Assembly (NCBI GenBank): GCA_037903355.1
Contig: JBAJFE010000014.1
Location: 2,232,001 to 2,296,000, forward strand
Reading direction: 5' to 3'
Length of the DNA stretch: 64,000 bases
Origin: Trichuris trichiura
Taxonomy: Eukaryota > Nematoda > Enoplea > Trichinellida > Trichuridae
Numbering within the stretch: the stretch's first letter is position 1; each line of letters opens with the position of its first letter. This document shows positions 34,490 through 46,760 of this stretch, piece after piece. The translations under genes were made by a program, and so were the position numbers. The notes beneath the pieces are model-generated. The model had not been told where the DNA came from. It searched no databases and saw only the letters and a program-made list of their open reading frames with translations.

Positions 34490-34976
34490 TCAAGCAAGCG
34501 TTTTTACTGTTGCAACTAATGCTCATTGGTCGTTATTTATGGGCGCCCTTTGGTTACCTGTTAATTGTTAGATATTTATGACAATGACAGAATGATGTTG
34601 TAAACGCCCGCTTTATTTGAATTAATCTGCTCCGTTTGCTTGAACTTCAATTCTGTAAGGGCGATCACAGAAGACTCTTTTGGTTGACCTCATACTATGT
34701 AGGCAAATTCATTTGGTGTACTGATCGTACTGACAGCAGGGCGTTTTGCACGGACGCAATATTATTACTAGATTGAAAATTTATTGTGACTTATGCATGT
34801 TTCGTGGCCTTGAAATAAAAACAGAAATTAGATGAACGAGTATAAGAATGCCGTTTGGTACAGAGTTTGGTAGTGTGTTGTTGATCTATTTCTTTAAGGG
34901 GTTTGAACCATACGCCGAAAGCCGAAAGACCTGAAGTCGGAACGGCGAATGATTAAAATACTGAATAATCAGTACA
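34490..34976. other. 3' flank of gene D
   Basis: Includes possible polyadenylation signals (aataaa near 34,815). No further coding sequence recognised. Confidence 0.45.
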
Positions 34977-36261
34977 CAAGAGATGTTCAGAAAGTACCCG
35001 AAAAGATGGTGCAGTCTCTAACAGTACCTGATCTGATGGGTGTTTAATCTTACCTCTGTTATCTTTGAACTTGTACGGAGAGGTAGCTTTATCCGACGCT
35101 GCGCCAATGTGGTATAAGCCGCTCCTTAAATAATTGTTTTTCTCATGGAATGGAAAATCTTCGTTTTGAGGTCAGAGCTAACATTAAAGTTTTATCCAAG
35201 CTTCGTTGGCAGCCAAGGAGGATTATTCAATCTTTGCAGCAGGTTTACGGAAATAGTGCACCATCTAAATCGGTCGTCTACGAGTGGATAAGCCGTTTCA
35301 ACGAGGGCATAGAAATTTTCGAAGATGACCAGAGAGCAGGAAGACCAGCAGCTGCAACGAGCGAAGGAACCGTAACCTTTCCTCAGAACCTAGCGGAAAG
35401 AGGCCGCAGAATTACTATCAGAAGGATTGCTAGAATGGCTGGGATTTTCTTCCATTCAGTATTTGGAATACTGCATGAAACCCTTGGTCTAAGGAAGCTT
35501 GCAGTTCCGTGCGTCATGAAAGCGTTACGCGGAGAACAGCTGGTTAGACGAGTTAACCTTTCTCAGGAGCTTTTAAGGAAGATTGAAGCAAAAGAGACCA
35601 GGCTTTTTGACCTATCGTTACCAGAGCTGAAATGTGGATCTACCAATATGACTCCAACAGTAAGATCCAGTCCAAGCAGTGGTTACTGAGGGAGTCAGCA
35701 CGTCCAGTCAAGTTCACAGCGGAGCGGTCGGCTAGGAAAGGTATGGCGACCATGTTCTAGGACTAGGGCAGAGTAAGTCTAATTAACTTCCTCGATGGAG
35801 AGCGAACAGTGACGGCAAGTTATTGCAATGCAGCACGGCAAAATTAAAGACCGTACTGGCAAGAAAAGGCGTGGCAAGCTGCACGTCAGTGTTCCTTTCC
35901 ATTACGATAACGCGCCGGCTCATTCGTCAAGGACCGCGAGGACTGTTTTTCGTCAGTATCGGTGGGAAGTCATTCCACAGCCGCCCTAGAGTCCAGATTT
36001 TGCTCGATCAAACCTTTTCCTCTTCCCAAGGTTAAAAGAACATTTAAACACTGTTCAGGTCAATGGATGAAGCAAAACATGCCGTCTCGACTTGGTGCAA
36101 TACAGAGCCCTCAGTATTCTACAAGGAGGATCTGCAGAGGTGGAGACACCATCTGCAGAAGTGCCTAGAGGTTGAAAGAAGATACGTTGAGAAATAGGCT
36201 TGAGATCATTAGAAATAGAATTTTTGTTAAATTTTTCCAGATACTTACCGAACATCTCTCG
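34977..36261 (+). mobile_element. Mariner element M2, inactivated
   Basis: About 1.29 kb. The left end reads caagagatgttcagaaag and the right end, reverse-complemented, reads cgagagatgttcggtaag, with TA after the right end. The plus strand starts MENLRFEV at 35150 and keeps the helix-turn-helix region (RRIIQSLQQVYGNSAPSKS). The frame then shifts near 35,610, and the catalytic blocks lie in other frames with stops. M2 is in the opposite orientation to M1 and is a related but separate copy. Confidence 0.85.
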
Positions 36262-37403
36262 TACAGCAAAACTTTCAACGAAAAATGAGCATTGCTTGTT
36301 TTTTCTCACTCATCGTAATGTCACTGCTCTGCCGCTTGAGTGATGCTCGACAGGTCGATATTAGAGTTGAAAGCTGATGTCCTTGCCGAAATTAGTCAGG
36401 TGAAAAAGCTTGCTTACGGTAAGACTTCCGTAGCGAGTGACAACGTTAAGCTGATGAACAGATCACTTATAGGACAAAGAAGCTTCCCCGAAAAAATTTG
36501 TGTATTAAACGCTGTATTAAGAACAGGTTCCCGCACAGCAAAAACGAAAGAAAATTGAAAGTATAAAGTAAATTTTGTAAGTAATAAAGCGTGACTAGGA
36601 ATGAGTGTAATAAACGTGTATGCAAATGAGCAAAAATTGTTTTTACAAAAGACATAGTAAACCTTTCTTCGCCCATTCAGGCCTTTTGATGTTTTCATTT
36701 CACCTTTAAATTTTTTAATCTGTTCGAAACAAAAAATTAAACTGTCTCACAACTTTAAAATGCACATTATTCCCATAGTTGTCTTCACTTTTTTGGCCTT
36801 ACTTAAAAACGTAGCTGTTTACACCAATATATTAGTACTTCGTGGATATGTGAATCTTTACTTTAGCGTTTCATGTTCATGAAAAACACTTATGACAAGG
36901 CACAAAAGCTACGTGAAGTAAAACGCTTATAGCGACAGAACGAGTAGGTTATTTACCACTTACTACCCAAGTATTTTGTTTTTGCTTAGTTTGCGTATCT
37001 TTTCTGCCTCTAACAAACTGGAATATAGATGGCAGACGATCACTTAAGCTTGATCAACCGTAGAGATGCTGTTCAGTTAGTTTCGAAAGAGCATTCAAGT
37101 GACGCAATCTTGAGTTCTACGCAGTTATCCTGTGATATGCTTAGAATAAATCTCTGCTTGTTTATTCATTAGTCCCATTGCTTTAAAGGAAGCAAGGATT
37201 TTCATCGTAAAACATTTTTCAAATGAATAACAACCGTCAATGCATGATTTCGATGCGCCTGCTGTTCTCTCAAACGAGCTGACGAGCAGAAAAATCCTGA
37301 AACGACTAGCTTACCAAACGAAAGAGACGGACTGATCATGTCTGTGACCTCATTGAAATAATACAACAATCTTTACAAAGACTGGGTGTCCTTTAACAGG
37401 CTT
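36262..37403. other. No gene recognised
   Basis: Collinear with 60,400-61,545. No coding motif. Confidence 0.5.
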
Positions 37404-37623
37404 TGGTTGTTTCATAGTTGTTCTTCTGGTTCACGGGTTTGGCCTGTTGGATGTATCTGTAAATGAACTCCAAAGTGCCCTACCAACGAATGAATGAGCA
37501 AATTGTTAGAGAAATTACAGAACAATTTGCTAATTCCATTGTTGGTAGGGCACTTTGAAATTTACTTACAGATACATCCAACAGGCCAAACCCGTGAACC
37601 AGAAGAACAACTATGAAACAACC
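37404..37623. repeat. Foldback repeat family F1, copy c (near-perfect hairpin)
   Basis: Two arms of about 100 bp with almost no spacer. ggttgtttcatagttgttct, then ggttcacgggtttggcctg, then gatgtatctgtaaatgaac and ccctaccaacga are mirrored by the inverted sequence ending ccgtgaaccagaagaac, then aactatgaaacaacc. It could fold as a long single-stem RNA. Its partner in unit 2 is at 61,546. Confidence 0.85.
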
Positions 37624-38117
37624 ATCTTTACAATTGGAACTCTTGTTTTTGTTTTTACGAATTTGTGTCTATACCTGGAATGCGAAGAAAGCCGAAAAAG
37701 AACAAACTATCTTATCTTGTGTTTAGTAAAGGACAAGGTAACAAATGCACCTCCTCAGAGTATGTTACATTGTCGCTCAGCATTCAGTATTTTGATGAAC
37801 CCGCCAGGACATACTGTGCTCCTGTAGGGCTACTTTGCAACGTTAAAAAAGCTGAGAAGTAATCTGTCTTTGGTCGACAGTTTCACCGCCGAAAACCGTC
37901 TCTTGTTTTGGAGGAACCGAAAGCTAGCACAAGCTAATTCTCATAAGTAATTTTTCCTGTGATGCGTAGCAAACCATTCTGTTGCACTCTTACATTTTGC
38001 GCACAGCATAGTTTAATTCAAAAGTTAACTCCTTAGGCACAAGCAATGCTGTATCAATGAAACTGCCAGTCAAAACATTAAATTCCAGAAAAGACTTGGC
38101 TTCGTGATCTTCTTTTG

Positions 38118-40757
38118 TCAGCAATCCTTTTTCGGTACGCACCGTTTCGAATCATTCAAGGCGTAACCACTTTTGCAAAAGCATCCTGAAACGCACTGCA
38201 TAGTGCAAACCTTCGGTCTTGGATGCTTGACGTCTTTACAAGTTAGCGGGCACGCTGATCCGCACCTCACATACTCCTGGTTCGGTCCACACTTTGGCAC
38301 ACAGGCAGCTTAAATCACAGCCGTTTGTTATGCAACGAGTATCTCACAAGAGAGCAGAAACTCGAAAAGAAGGAAATTTAAAGCTTTCCATAGCTTGTCA
38401 GCCCATTGGACTTTAATTTTTCTTTTCAGTAGTACCGGTAACCTCCGTTTAGCAGATTTATAATTCTCGCCGGCATTGTCATACAGAAATAACCATTTTG
38501 TGTAATTGTAAGCAGTCTTAACTCAGATCCACGTAATTCCACTGAATGCATTTGCGTAGCTGTGATTTATTGCAAAGTTCTGTGCAAACTTTTATTTGCG
38601 AATGAGTAAGCTCTCAGGGTTAGAGAGAAAATCAAATGCATTGGTTTAGCCTGCAGTTTTATAATTTTTAAAAACTCTAATCCTCTTTGCACGCTAGGCT
38701 GCCACAAATTCAGCATGGTTGGGGCTGAGCAGGTGCCGGACAAGTGAATTTGCCGTGTTAAAGGTACTCAGAGCAGGACCTGCAGTTTACCCAACTTCTA
38801 CCTGCTTCGACTGGCTTTTGAGGTGCCCTGTGAAATAACGCGGGTTGTTCGATAAAGGAATCAGACAATGGATGAAACAGAATGCAACTTTAATGAAGAG
38901 TGACAAAGTCAAATGCAAAAGCAGAGCAATTTTCTTGCACGGGCTAAAACGGTTTGTGATAACCATTGGTCATGATGGTGGAAGCGAAGTTCTGATTTTC
39001 AGAAACTAAGCAGTTTGAGACTTAGGACGTGAATTCCGTGCAGATTACTACGTTCATCTGGAAAGAGACTTACAGGTCGTAGCCTCATCGTTAAAGCGGA
39101 GGAATTTCTGAGTGAGCAGAAGTTGAAGGCACAGGATTTTCAAACGCCAACTTTTTTATTACCTCATTTTCAACCATTTTTTGAACACGTCTTTCAAAGT
39201 AAGCTGTTTCCTATGTTTTAGCCTTTCTCTGATTAACTTATCCTGCAGCAGTGAATATTCAATAAGCTGCTGCATGCATGAAATCATCATGAATCATAAC
39301 TAATCCGCAGAGTACTTGCCCTGCTGCCATTTAGATCAGTCTGCTTTGTCCATAGTTCGCCGTTGTCACAACTTTGTTGCTCAGAGAAATGCGTCTGAAT
39401 TAGCGAGTTTTCGGGATTAGCGGCGCCTGAATCAGTGGCAGCCCCGTGTTTATAAAAGAAACAATAATGGAAAAATTTATTACTGCAACTGAAAATATTC
39501 GTTGTTCTGGTCGCTCTTGATGGATCATTGAATTTAATCCGGCAACGTTAAACTACGGATGCGTTCGGGTAGAACAGCTGAAGCCCTTCATCGGAAGTAT
39601 AACTAGATTTCGGGTTGTCTAAATTGTTTAACTGCGTACGCGTGCTAATGTTACAACAATACTGAACAGCTTTCCTACTTTTTATTCCTGCTTTACTCTA
39701 CGTTCATTCTCTGAGAGTGAACAGCGTTCCATTCTCGAACACTGCAATTTTTCATTCTCCCTTAACCTTACCGTCAGCTAAAGACAGACTAAAATAATTT
39801 ATTAATGTAAAAGGTAACAGCTGCATGCCAGTACAATTCGTGTTTTCTTGTGGTAAAACTTACTCAGAACAACTTGTTTGAAAATGTTGTCATCCAAACA
39901 GAACTTCTCTGCTTACTAACCAAGGCGTAAAACTAATTGCCGCATTTAAATAAAAAATAACTCCTTGTCCTTCAGTAAAGCAGTGTTACCCGCTCAGCTT
40001 CAGGTAGAAGAGGTCATATTTAAGCTTTTTCTTTTTTATTTGCTATTCGTTACCTCTAAAAAACTAACGTTTAACCTAATCACAAGAGGTGACAATAAGT
40101 AGCGTAGCTGTTTCAGAATGGTTTGGAATCTCTTGAAGATACCCAACTTGTCTTGAAGGAAAAGGGAAACGCATGATTTGTAGGTTGGATGGGAATTTAT
40201 AAGCTATGAAACAAAGCATTGTGCATAGAAAAGGCAGCGCATCGAGGCTGCAGAATGGCGATACTTAGCTGCTGGCCCAAAGGTAGGCATCCTAAATTAG
40301 AAGCAACTGAAATATGGAATGTTCTCGTTTCGACCTCAATAATCTGGCTGCCAAAAATTTACAATGAAAGACTTTCTAACAACATTGTAAATTTCATGTA
40401 CATAATAATTATGGAAAGCGTACAGGCTACTTATTGAATACTTCCTCACAAATCCCAAATTTTCAGTGCTCTCAGAGCTCAGCGTACCCCGTTTTCTATG
40501 ATCCCAAATCGTTAAAACGGAGCGAGCTACGCACCGGAAGCTTTGAAGACTTGTAACAGGTTATTTGTCAAAAATAAAGTAATATTATTAAACTTGAAAA
40601 TAGATTCACTCAGCTAAGGAACGTAGGCTTATCAAAAAAAGCATTAGCAAAGGGCCCTAAAACTGAATCAGAATGGGTGCCAAAAATGTATACGGAATGA
40701 GAAAATAAACTTACCTAGTGCGACAAACAGAGCAATAACAAATATTACTGCCTTCAT
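38118..40757 (-). CDS. TIL-domain serine-protease inhibitor, gene C (2 exons)
   Basis: Exons: 40715-40757 (MKAVIFVIALFVAL) and 38118-38308, with a 2.4-kb phase-1 intron (donor gtaagt, acceptor atttaag). The TIL domain runs from KCGPNQEYVRCG to KKDC plus TGA, with ten cysteines and one extra Cys before it (ACVPKC). The reactive loop is C-T-M-Q-C, with Met at P1. Total 77 aa, with predicted secretion. The flanks and intron resemble gene B, showing B and C arose by an older duplication before the 24-kb one. The partner C' at 62.3 kb differs at only one residue in exon 2. Target and tissue are unknown. Confidence 0.88.
39091..39269 (-). pseudogene. Frameshifted copy of a small unknown ORF/exon inside the intron of gene C
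   Basis: On the minus strand it reads QLIEYS.LQDKLIRERLKH and continues LTLKDVFKK. It then loses frame through a 1-nt shortening of an A run relative to the copy at 63,225-63,404, reaching a TAA early. The remaining sequence matches in another frame to a PPL-stop. No family recognised. Confidence 0.4.
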
Positions 40758-42927
40758 TGTTTCTTTCCTGTAAATAATAAAAAGAGAGCATTCGTAATCA
40801 GTCTTCGATTGTGATGGAAAACTGAGCTTTCTCCACGAGCAACTAGGAAGCAGCAGTTCACTTAAAACACGGTAGGAGACAGCGGTATTAAACACCAACA
40901 GAATGAGGAGTAAAGTGCCCGCACGCGTATGCACGTTCGCCAAGGTTAAGGATAACATTCTGTTCCAGAACTGCCTATTTATGTAGGAACGAAACGAACT
41001 AGTGCGTTGGCGCTGCTTCGCCAGCAGTTGTTCTACTTGTCGTGACCAGGTTAATGAGGAAAATCACGAGTGTTTTACCAACAAAGCGATCGAAGATTTC
41101 ATGAGGAAAAACGCCCAAAAAATAAAGACATTTGTCTGACAGCAATCAGCGTATAACAAATTTCCCAGTACCCGAGACATTCTAAGTATTCTGCAGTTTC
41201 AGGAACGTAGGATTGATAAGGTGACATGTAGCTATATCAGTGCCAGTCAGTTCCTTCGCAAAGTACAACTTTATTAGCTCAGACGATAAAGTGAAACCAT
41301 CTGAATCAAGCAAAGAGTACTTGCGTCAGGGGTCATGAATTGCTCGTGCTTTTACTATAGGATCCCCGTCATCCAGGACGGCAATGAAGCTCAAAAGTTC
41401 CACTAGTGAAAAAATGAGAGATATCACATTTGTTGTTTTTGGAGCGCTACTCTTTAACCGTTTTCCTTCACTTTTCTTCTGTGGAATGTTATCCTATTTG
41501 TAATCAGTTAGCGTAAACAACCATGCGTCAGCAGAGGTTTAATGCGTCTACCGCTGTTTCAGCTGTTTTCGTTTTTCTTTGCTCTGCTACTTTAGCGCCT
41601 CTCCGTTTCTCTGCTGTTGTTATTTTTCAAAAAACTTACGTTTCTCTGAAACGTAATGAAATAATAGTCAGCATGTAGTGTTGATCGGCTTAGTCCATGC
41701 CTGGAACAGCGTAGCGTTTTCTAACAGATGCTCCTTTTCATCTTTTATTTACGGTTTTTCCACGCGATGCAGAGTAAAGATTTTATTTGTATTTGCACTC
41801 CATGCGAATACGAAGCTTTCAGGGCTACTCTTGCACCGTGCTCAAGCCAGCGAAGACGATTCATGGAAAATAAACTTCTCTCAGATAGGGGAAAGCGGAG
41901 GCATTAAAGTACCTTCTCGAGAAGCAAAATTCTTCTATAGGCAGTGGCTCAGAAGCCAGTTTATTCATAGACCACGTTGGGAAGAAAGGGGCAGTTCCTT
42001 TGGCTGCGAAGAGCAGATGTCCGGACAAGCTACCTTAAAGGTATAAATATTCACCCATCTAACATAACCCTTCTTTCGCCTGCTTTCATTTTTTTGCAAG
42101 GGAACAGCCTACAGCTTTGCTCATTTTTCTAGCCTTTCTGCGTTCTAAGTTAACTTTATTAAAGGGCGTGAAACATTTGAAGTTTGGTTTTTCATAGATC
42201 TTTGTCATATTGTTGCTATAGTGAAGTTTCAAGTTGCTTTCTTTTAAACAACCATTGCAATAAAGCGGGAGAGCAAATTTTGAACCATCATAAGATGCTG
42301 AAAACTCGTTTCAGTTATGCGAAGTGGTGGAGCAGTCGAAACCGTGAACGCTGTACCATAGTCTTCATGTATGGTATGACAACGTGCATTTGAAATGATG
42401 AACATAGAGTACCTACGTACCTATAATATATAAGGAAAAGTTTTCAGATTAGTTGCCACTAGTATGGAAGATGACTTCCACTGGTACTGGTAAGGAAGGG
42501 AGCGGGCATCTGCATTGATTGCATGATTAAAGCTTACGTGATTTGCTGCTAGTAGTTAATTTTAACTCACCTGTCAGCTCCCGGATAAGGTGAAAATCAA
42601 CCTCAACGAAGTTCCAACACGATTTCGTTCGGACACTTTGCTTCACTAATCCTAATAATTCACACTGCGTGAAAAGCACAGCTTCCCTTAACAGACCCAG
42701 ACGTTTTTATTATTTTCTTCATTCGGTTTTGGACCGTTCAAAATCAGTTTTATCTGCATGCATAAAGTACGTGCTCAGACCTTGCGAGGCGTCAGTGCTT
42801 CCTCATCGGTCGGCAACAAGCGGAACTTCACACATTTTACCGTCAAGAAATTCACCATTGTGTTCGCCAGTGCAGCAGAGATAAGTGATTTTGTTAGGCC
42901 TTTTTCAGAAGCTTCAGTTAAAACATC
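40758..42927. other. Upstream of TIL gene C; no gene confirmed
   Basis: Distantly similar to 28.9-31.1 kb upstream of gene B. A 122-codon plus-strand frame at 41,678-42,046 is broken in the B and B' counterparts, so I do not call it a gene. Confidence 0.45.
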
Positions 42928-43215
42928 TGTTGCCGGTCGAGAGTGCGCTGGTTCGAAGATTGGGCAACAAAGTTACTACCACTCCGCCTAGCGAGAGCGA
43001 GATCAGACAGAGTCGAGAAAAAAGGCGACGCTTTATTGCAACCGAAAGAAGGCCGTAACTTCCAACCACCCAAAACGAGCGCGCGGCCAAGAATGAAAGC
43101 AGATCGCGAAGGGCGGCAGCGTTCGCGTATAGGGGTGACGCACAGATGAAAAATAGCGTGGGCGCGCCCTTTCAACCTGTCATGTCCGAACGAACAGGAA
43201 AACTAGTCGGCAACA
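42928..43215 (-). repeat. 3' LTR of BEL/Pao element (minus-strand sense)
   Basis: 288 bp, TG...CA. It matches 48720-49008 with scattered substitutions and a 1-nt length difference. Confidence 0.92.
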
Positions 43216-44147
43216 CCGCCGGCCCTGTGGACTGATAGGCTGTCCACATCTTCTTCGGCCGACTCTAACAGGCACAGTTTTGTCGCCGGCCGGTGGACGG
43301 TAGCCCCGTTCGTCCGTACTAGAGCTGAACGAACGACTCCATCATTTCCGGGAAACACTTCTTGTATTTTTCCAAGTGGCCAACTTCCACGAGGCGTATC
43401 TGTTTCCATTATAATGACGACGTTGCCATTCTGGAGATTTCTCTGCGATCGGGACCATTTTTTACGGCTGATTAACGTCGGCAGGTATTCCTTTATCCAA
43501 CGTTTCCAAAATTGGTTAGCCAAGAACTGCGCGTGACGCCAGCGTTTCTTGAGGCTTATATCTTCTGCAGTAATAATATCTGGTGCTACGTCTGGCACAG
43601 ACCTTCCCATCAGCAGGTGATTCGGCGTTAATGGTTGTGGATCACCGCTTTCGGAGGGCAGATAAGTTAATTGCCGCCCGTTAATAATACATTCAACATG
43701 GACCATCGCGGTCAAAAGGTTTTCATCCGTCAACACTTGCCTTTGCAGCACTACATTTAAGGAGCGCTTCACTGACCGTATCAGAGCTTCCCAAGCTCCG
43801 CCCATGTGTGGGCAGCTCGGCGGAATAAAGTTCCACACGACTCTTCTTAGAGATAAACGTTCAGTAATTTTCGTTTGGTCCAGACGTTGCAAAAGATTCT
43901 TTAGCTCTCGATCTGCGCCGACAAAGTTTCTGTCGTTGTCGCTCCAGTAGGCGGCTGGCGTTCCACGGCGTTGCTCAAAGCGAAACATAGCAGCGAGGAA
44001 GGAGTCCGTGCCTAGCGAGTATGCCGTTTCCAGATGAACTGCTCGCGTCGCCAGGCAAGTGAACATGCATGCCCGACGCTTTACTCGTCTTCGAAAGACA
44101 AGTACTTCAAATGGACCGAAATAATCAACTCCACAGTTGGTGAACAC
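43203..44147 (-). pseudogene. BEL/Pao integrase core and C-terminal domain
   Basis: A 314-codon open part of pol containing the integrase acidic residues. The first Asp is in NCGVDYFGPF, the second in WSDNDRNFVGA, and the Glu follows in GGAWEALIRSVK. The C-terminal BEL-type domain (SDP...LTPNHLLMGR-like block, SWPLGKIQEVFPG) ends 13 nt inside the 3' LTR. It is cut off from the upstream pol segment by an in-frame TGA at 44166-44168. Integration function would need the upstream part. Confidence 0.88.
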
Positions 44148-44165
44148 TGGGAGTCCTTGTGTGAC

Positions 44166-45254
44166 TCAGGCCAACGGTAGGCCGGCCATGAATGGCCCAA
44201 CTGGTCGTACGGAGGCTTTCTTGCAGAGTCCAAACTGACGAATTGCACGACGAATGGCTCTTCTTCCCTTTGGTAGCCAGAAACGCTTCCACAATTCGTG
44301 CAGCGTCCGCTCGGTAGATGCATGTGCGATTTTAGCATGGATATCTAACACAATAAGTTGGGTAAGGTGTTCAGCGTGCAGAATTATAATCGGGTGGCGA
44401 AAATCCAACGGGAGTTGGGCCTTATCCAACCGGCCACCCACACGTAGCAGTCCCCTTTCATCTATAAAGGGGGTCAGCGCAAGCAATGACGATCCTTTGC
44501 TGATGTGGCGTTTCTCCAACAACGCACACCTTTCTGATCCGAAGGAACGGGCTTGGATTAAGCAGAGGAGAAAAGTGAAAGCCTCATTGATTTCAACAAC
44601 GGACAACGGACCTTTGCGTCGGTTGTTTCTGTTAACTTCTCGCGAGTTGGAAACGAAACGTAGAAGATACGAAGTGGTGCGTAAAAGACGTTCAAGTCGA
44701 GAGGCGTTCTCGACCATTTCGTCTATGCGGTCTAACATAATTTTGACGACCCCTGTCCAAATTCCCATTTTGATTTCTGGATCATCCTCGTTTGACTCGT
44801 TTGTTACTGAAAGCTCAGGCGCAGGTGTCCAAGTTTCACGTTCGCGCCAAAGAAAACTTGGGCCTCGAAGAAACCGATGATTAGAGTGCATTTCTGACGC
44901 AAACAGACCGCGACTGCAGTCGTCTGCTGGGTTTTCATCCCCACGAACGTAGTGCCATTGGTCAGGAACGGTGCATTCGTGAATTTCGCCGATGCAGTTC
45001 CTCACATATGTGTGGAAACGGCACGAAGTAACAGATATCCACCGCAGTACCGTGGTCGAGTCCACATGGAACATGATTTGATCAAAGTTCAAACGCAGAG
45101 CGCGTTTGATAGTGTTCATCAAACGTACCGCCATAACTGCGGCATTAAGCTCCATTCGAGGCGTGGTGATCGGTTTAATCGGTGCCACTCGTGACTTCGC
45201 CATCACAAAGCTGACGTTAATATTAGCGTCCTCTACAAGTCGTAAGTACGCCAC
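44166..45254 (-). pseudogene. BEL/Pao RNase H and integrase zinc-binding segment
   Basis: A 362-codon open part in the same frame as the segments on both sides. It starts in the RNase H region (MELNAAVMAVRL, HVDSTTVLRW, NPADDCSRG) and continues to the histidine pair of the integrase H2C2 zinc site (HAKIAHASTERTLHELW). Only one of the two expected cysteines is seen (GLCKK). It is bounded by an in-frame TAA at 45288-45290 upstream and TGA at 44166 downstream. Confidence 0.85.
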
Positions 45255-45287
45255 GGCTCCGTACCCAACTTCCGACGCGTCAGCAAA

Positions 45288-46760
45288 TTAGTGCAACCCG
45301 ACTGAGGAAGCGTGTGTCGTAGGTAGTATGCAACGACGAATGATCAGCGGACCGGCTTCAAGGCAAGACGCTGACCATTGATGCCAGCGTTCCATAATGG
45401 CTGGTGGCAGGAGATCGTCCCAGGCGATTTTTGATTTCCAAATGGTCTGCATGATGGTCTTCGCGAGTCGGGTGACTGGCTCAAGAAATCCCAGTGGATC
45501 GAACATTGTGGCTATTGTTCGTAGTACTTCAGGCTTGGTTCGACTGCCCAACTGGACGTTAAAATGCAGTATGAAACCGTCTCTGTTCGGGTCCCATGTA
45601 AGACCGAGGGTTCGCTCGACAGGCACTGAATCAAGGTCCATGTTTACAGATGTTAAAGGTTTTTCACTGACGGTTTCAATGACGGTGGCGTTAGAGGAAG
45701 CCCATTGTGACAGCTTGAAGCCTGCCCGGTCCAGGGCGGTCTTCAATTCAGTGGCCACCTGAACGGCTTCTGTTTCAGACTGAAAGAAAGACAACCAGTT
45801 GTCGACATAAAAGTGGTCAATAACTTGGCGTGCGATAATTTCAGCTCGGTCGCCCGAATCCATAGCCGCTCTCCTCAGGGCGTACGCGCAAATTGCCGGT
45901 GAGGAAGTCGCACCGAAAATCTGAACTGTCATTTGATAGTCACTGATCGGTTGATCAGATCCGGGTTCCTTCCAGACAAAACGTAATGCTGAGCGATCAG
46001 ACGGTCTTACCATAACCTGGTGAAACATTTTAGTAATATCGCTGCTGATTGCAATAGAATATAGACGGAACCGGAGGGGAACACAAACCATAATCCCTAT
46101 AAGGTCAGGGCCTTTCAACAACGCGGAATTGAGAGACGCGCCTTTAAATCTTGCTGCGGCATCGAAAACTATCCGCAATTTCAACGGTTTGTTCGGATTT
46201 ACTACTGGGTGATGCGGTAACCACCACGTGCGGCCTGGTGTTCCAGCGTTGAGTTCGTCGGGTGACAACCTTCTCGCGTGGCCTGCACTGATGTATTCCT
46301 GCATTACATTAGTATACCTTTGGCGCATTTCTGGATCAGCGTTCAGACGACGCTCCAGGTAAGCAAATCTTCGCAACGCAGCAACGCGGTTGATAGGGAG
46401 ATCCGGCTGGTCATACTTCCACAAGAGTTCAACTTGGTATCTCTCACCATTGAACTGTGTGGTCTCTTCCAGGATCTGCCAAGCGCGTTTCTCGTCGGGA
46501 GTGACAGGCATATCGTTGCTCAGGGGAGCGCAAGTCAGTTCGTAGTTAAAGAATTTGTCCAACAGCCGTTCTGCGACCGATGAGTCCGAACTATCGTATG
46601 CTGTTAAACGGTAGCAGTGCCTTTTTTGCGGCCTTTCAAATTTGCAGGGTAAGGGACCAATTATAGACCAACCAAATGGCGTTAAAATAGCGCGAGGACC
46701 ATAGTGATTCTTTCGATCAAACTTCGACTCGAATACCGCGTGTGCAGCCGGGTACTCCAT
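45288..46760 (-). pseudogene. BEL/Pao reverse transcriptase segment
   Basis: A 490-codon open part with typical BEL/Pao RT landmarks: GPRAILTPFGW near the start, KLRIVFDAAARFKGASLNS, and ATSSPAICAYALRRA. The catalytic motif, normally Tyr-Val-Asp-Asp, reads FYVDNWL here (near 45,810), so one catalytic Asp appears replaced by Asn. It overlaps the gag-protease frame by 44 nt in a different frame, consistent with a single-base lesion or a frameshift site at about 46,760. Confidence 0.88.

Larger units (their letters stand above)
26165..39869. repeat. Large tandem duplication, unit 1 (matched part)
   Basis: This segment aligns collinearly with about 50,145-64,000, at an offset of about 23,985 bp at the start and 24,131 bp at the end. 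It holds TIL gene B, a mariner, gene D, a second mariner, an F1 hairpin and most of TIL gene C. By eye the B part (26.2-31 kb) differs from its partner at about 7-11% of sites. The rest differs at about 2-5%. Unit 1 continues to about 50.1 kb, but its remaining partner lies beyond the window. Confidence 0.9.

Noticed and set aside
41678..42046. 122-codon plus-strand frame upstream of TIL gene C
   Set aside because: The related segments upstream of B and B' (about 29.9 and 53.9 kb) carry stops and non-triplet indels, so there is no sign of coding constraint.
42918..43175. Frames overlapping the BEL/Pao LTRs (also 48,592-48,882)
   Set aside because: They are read through LTR sequence and appear in both LTRs; not genes.
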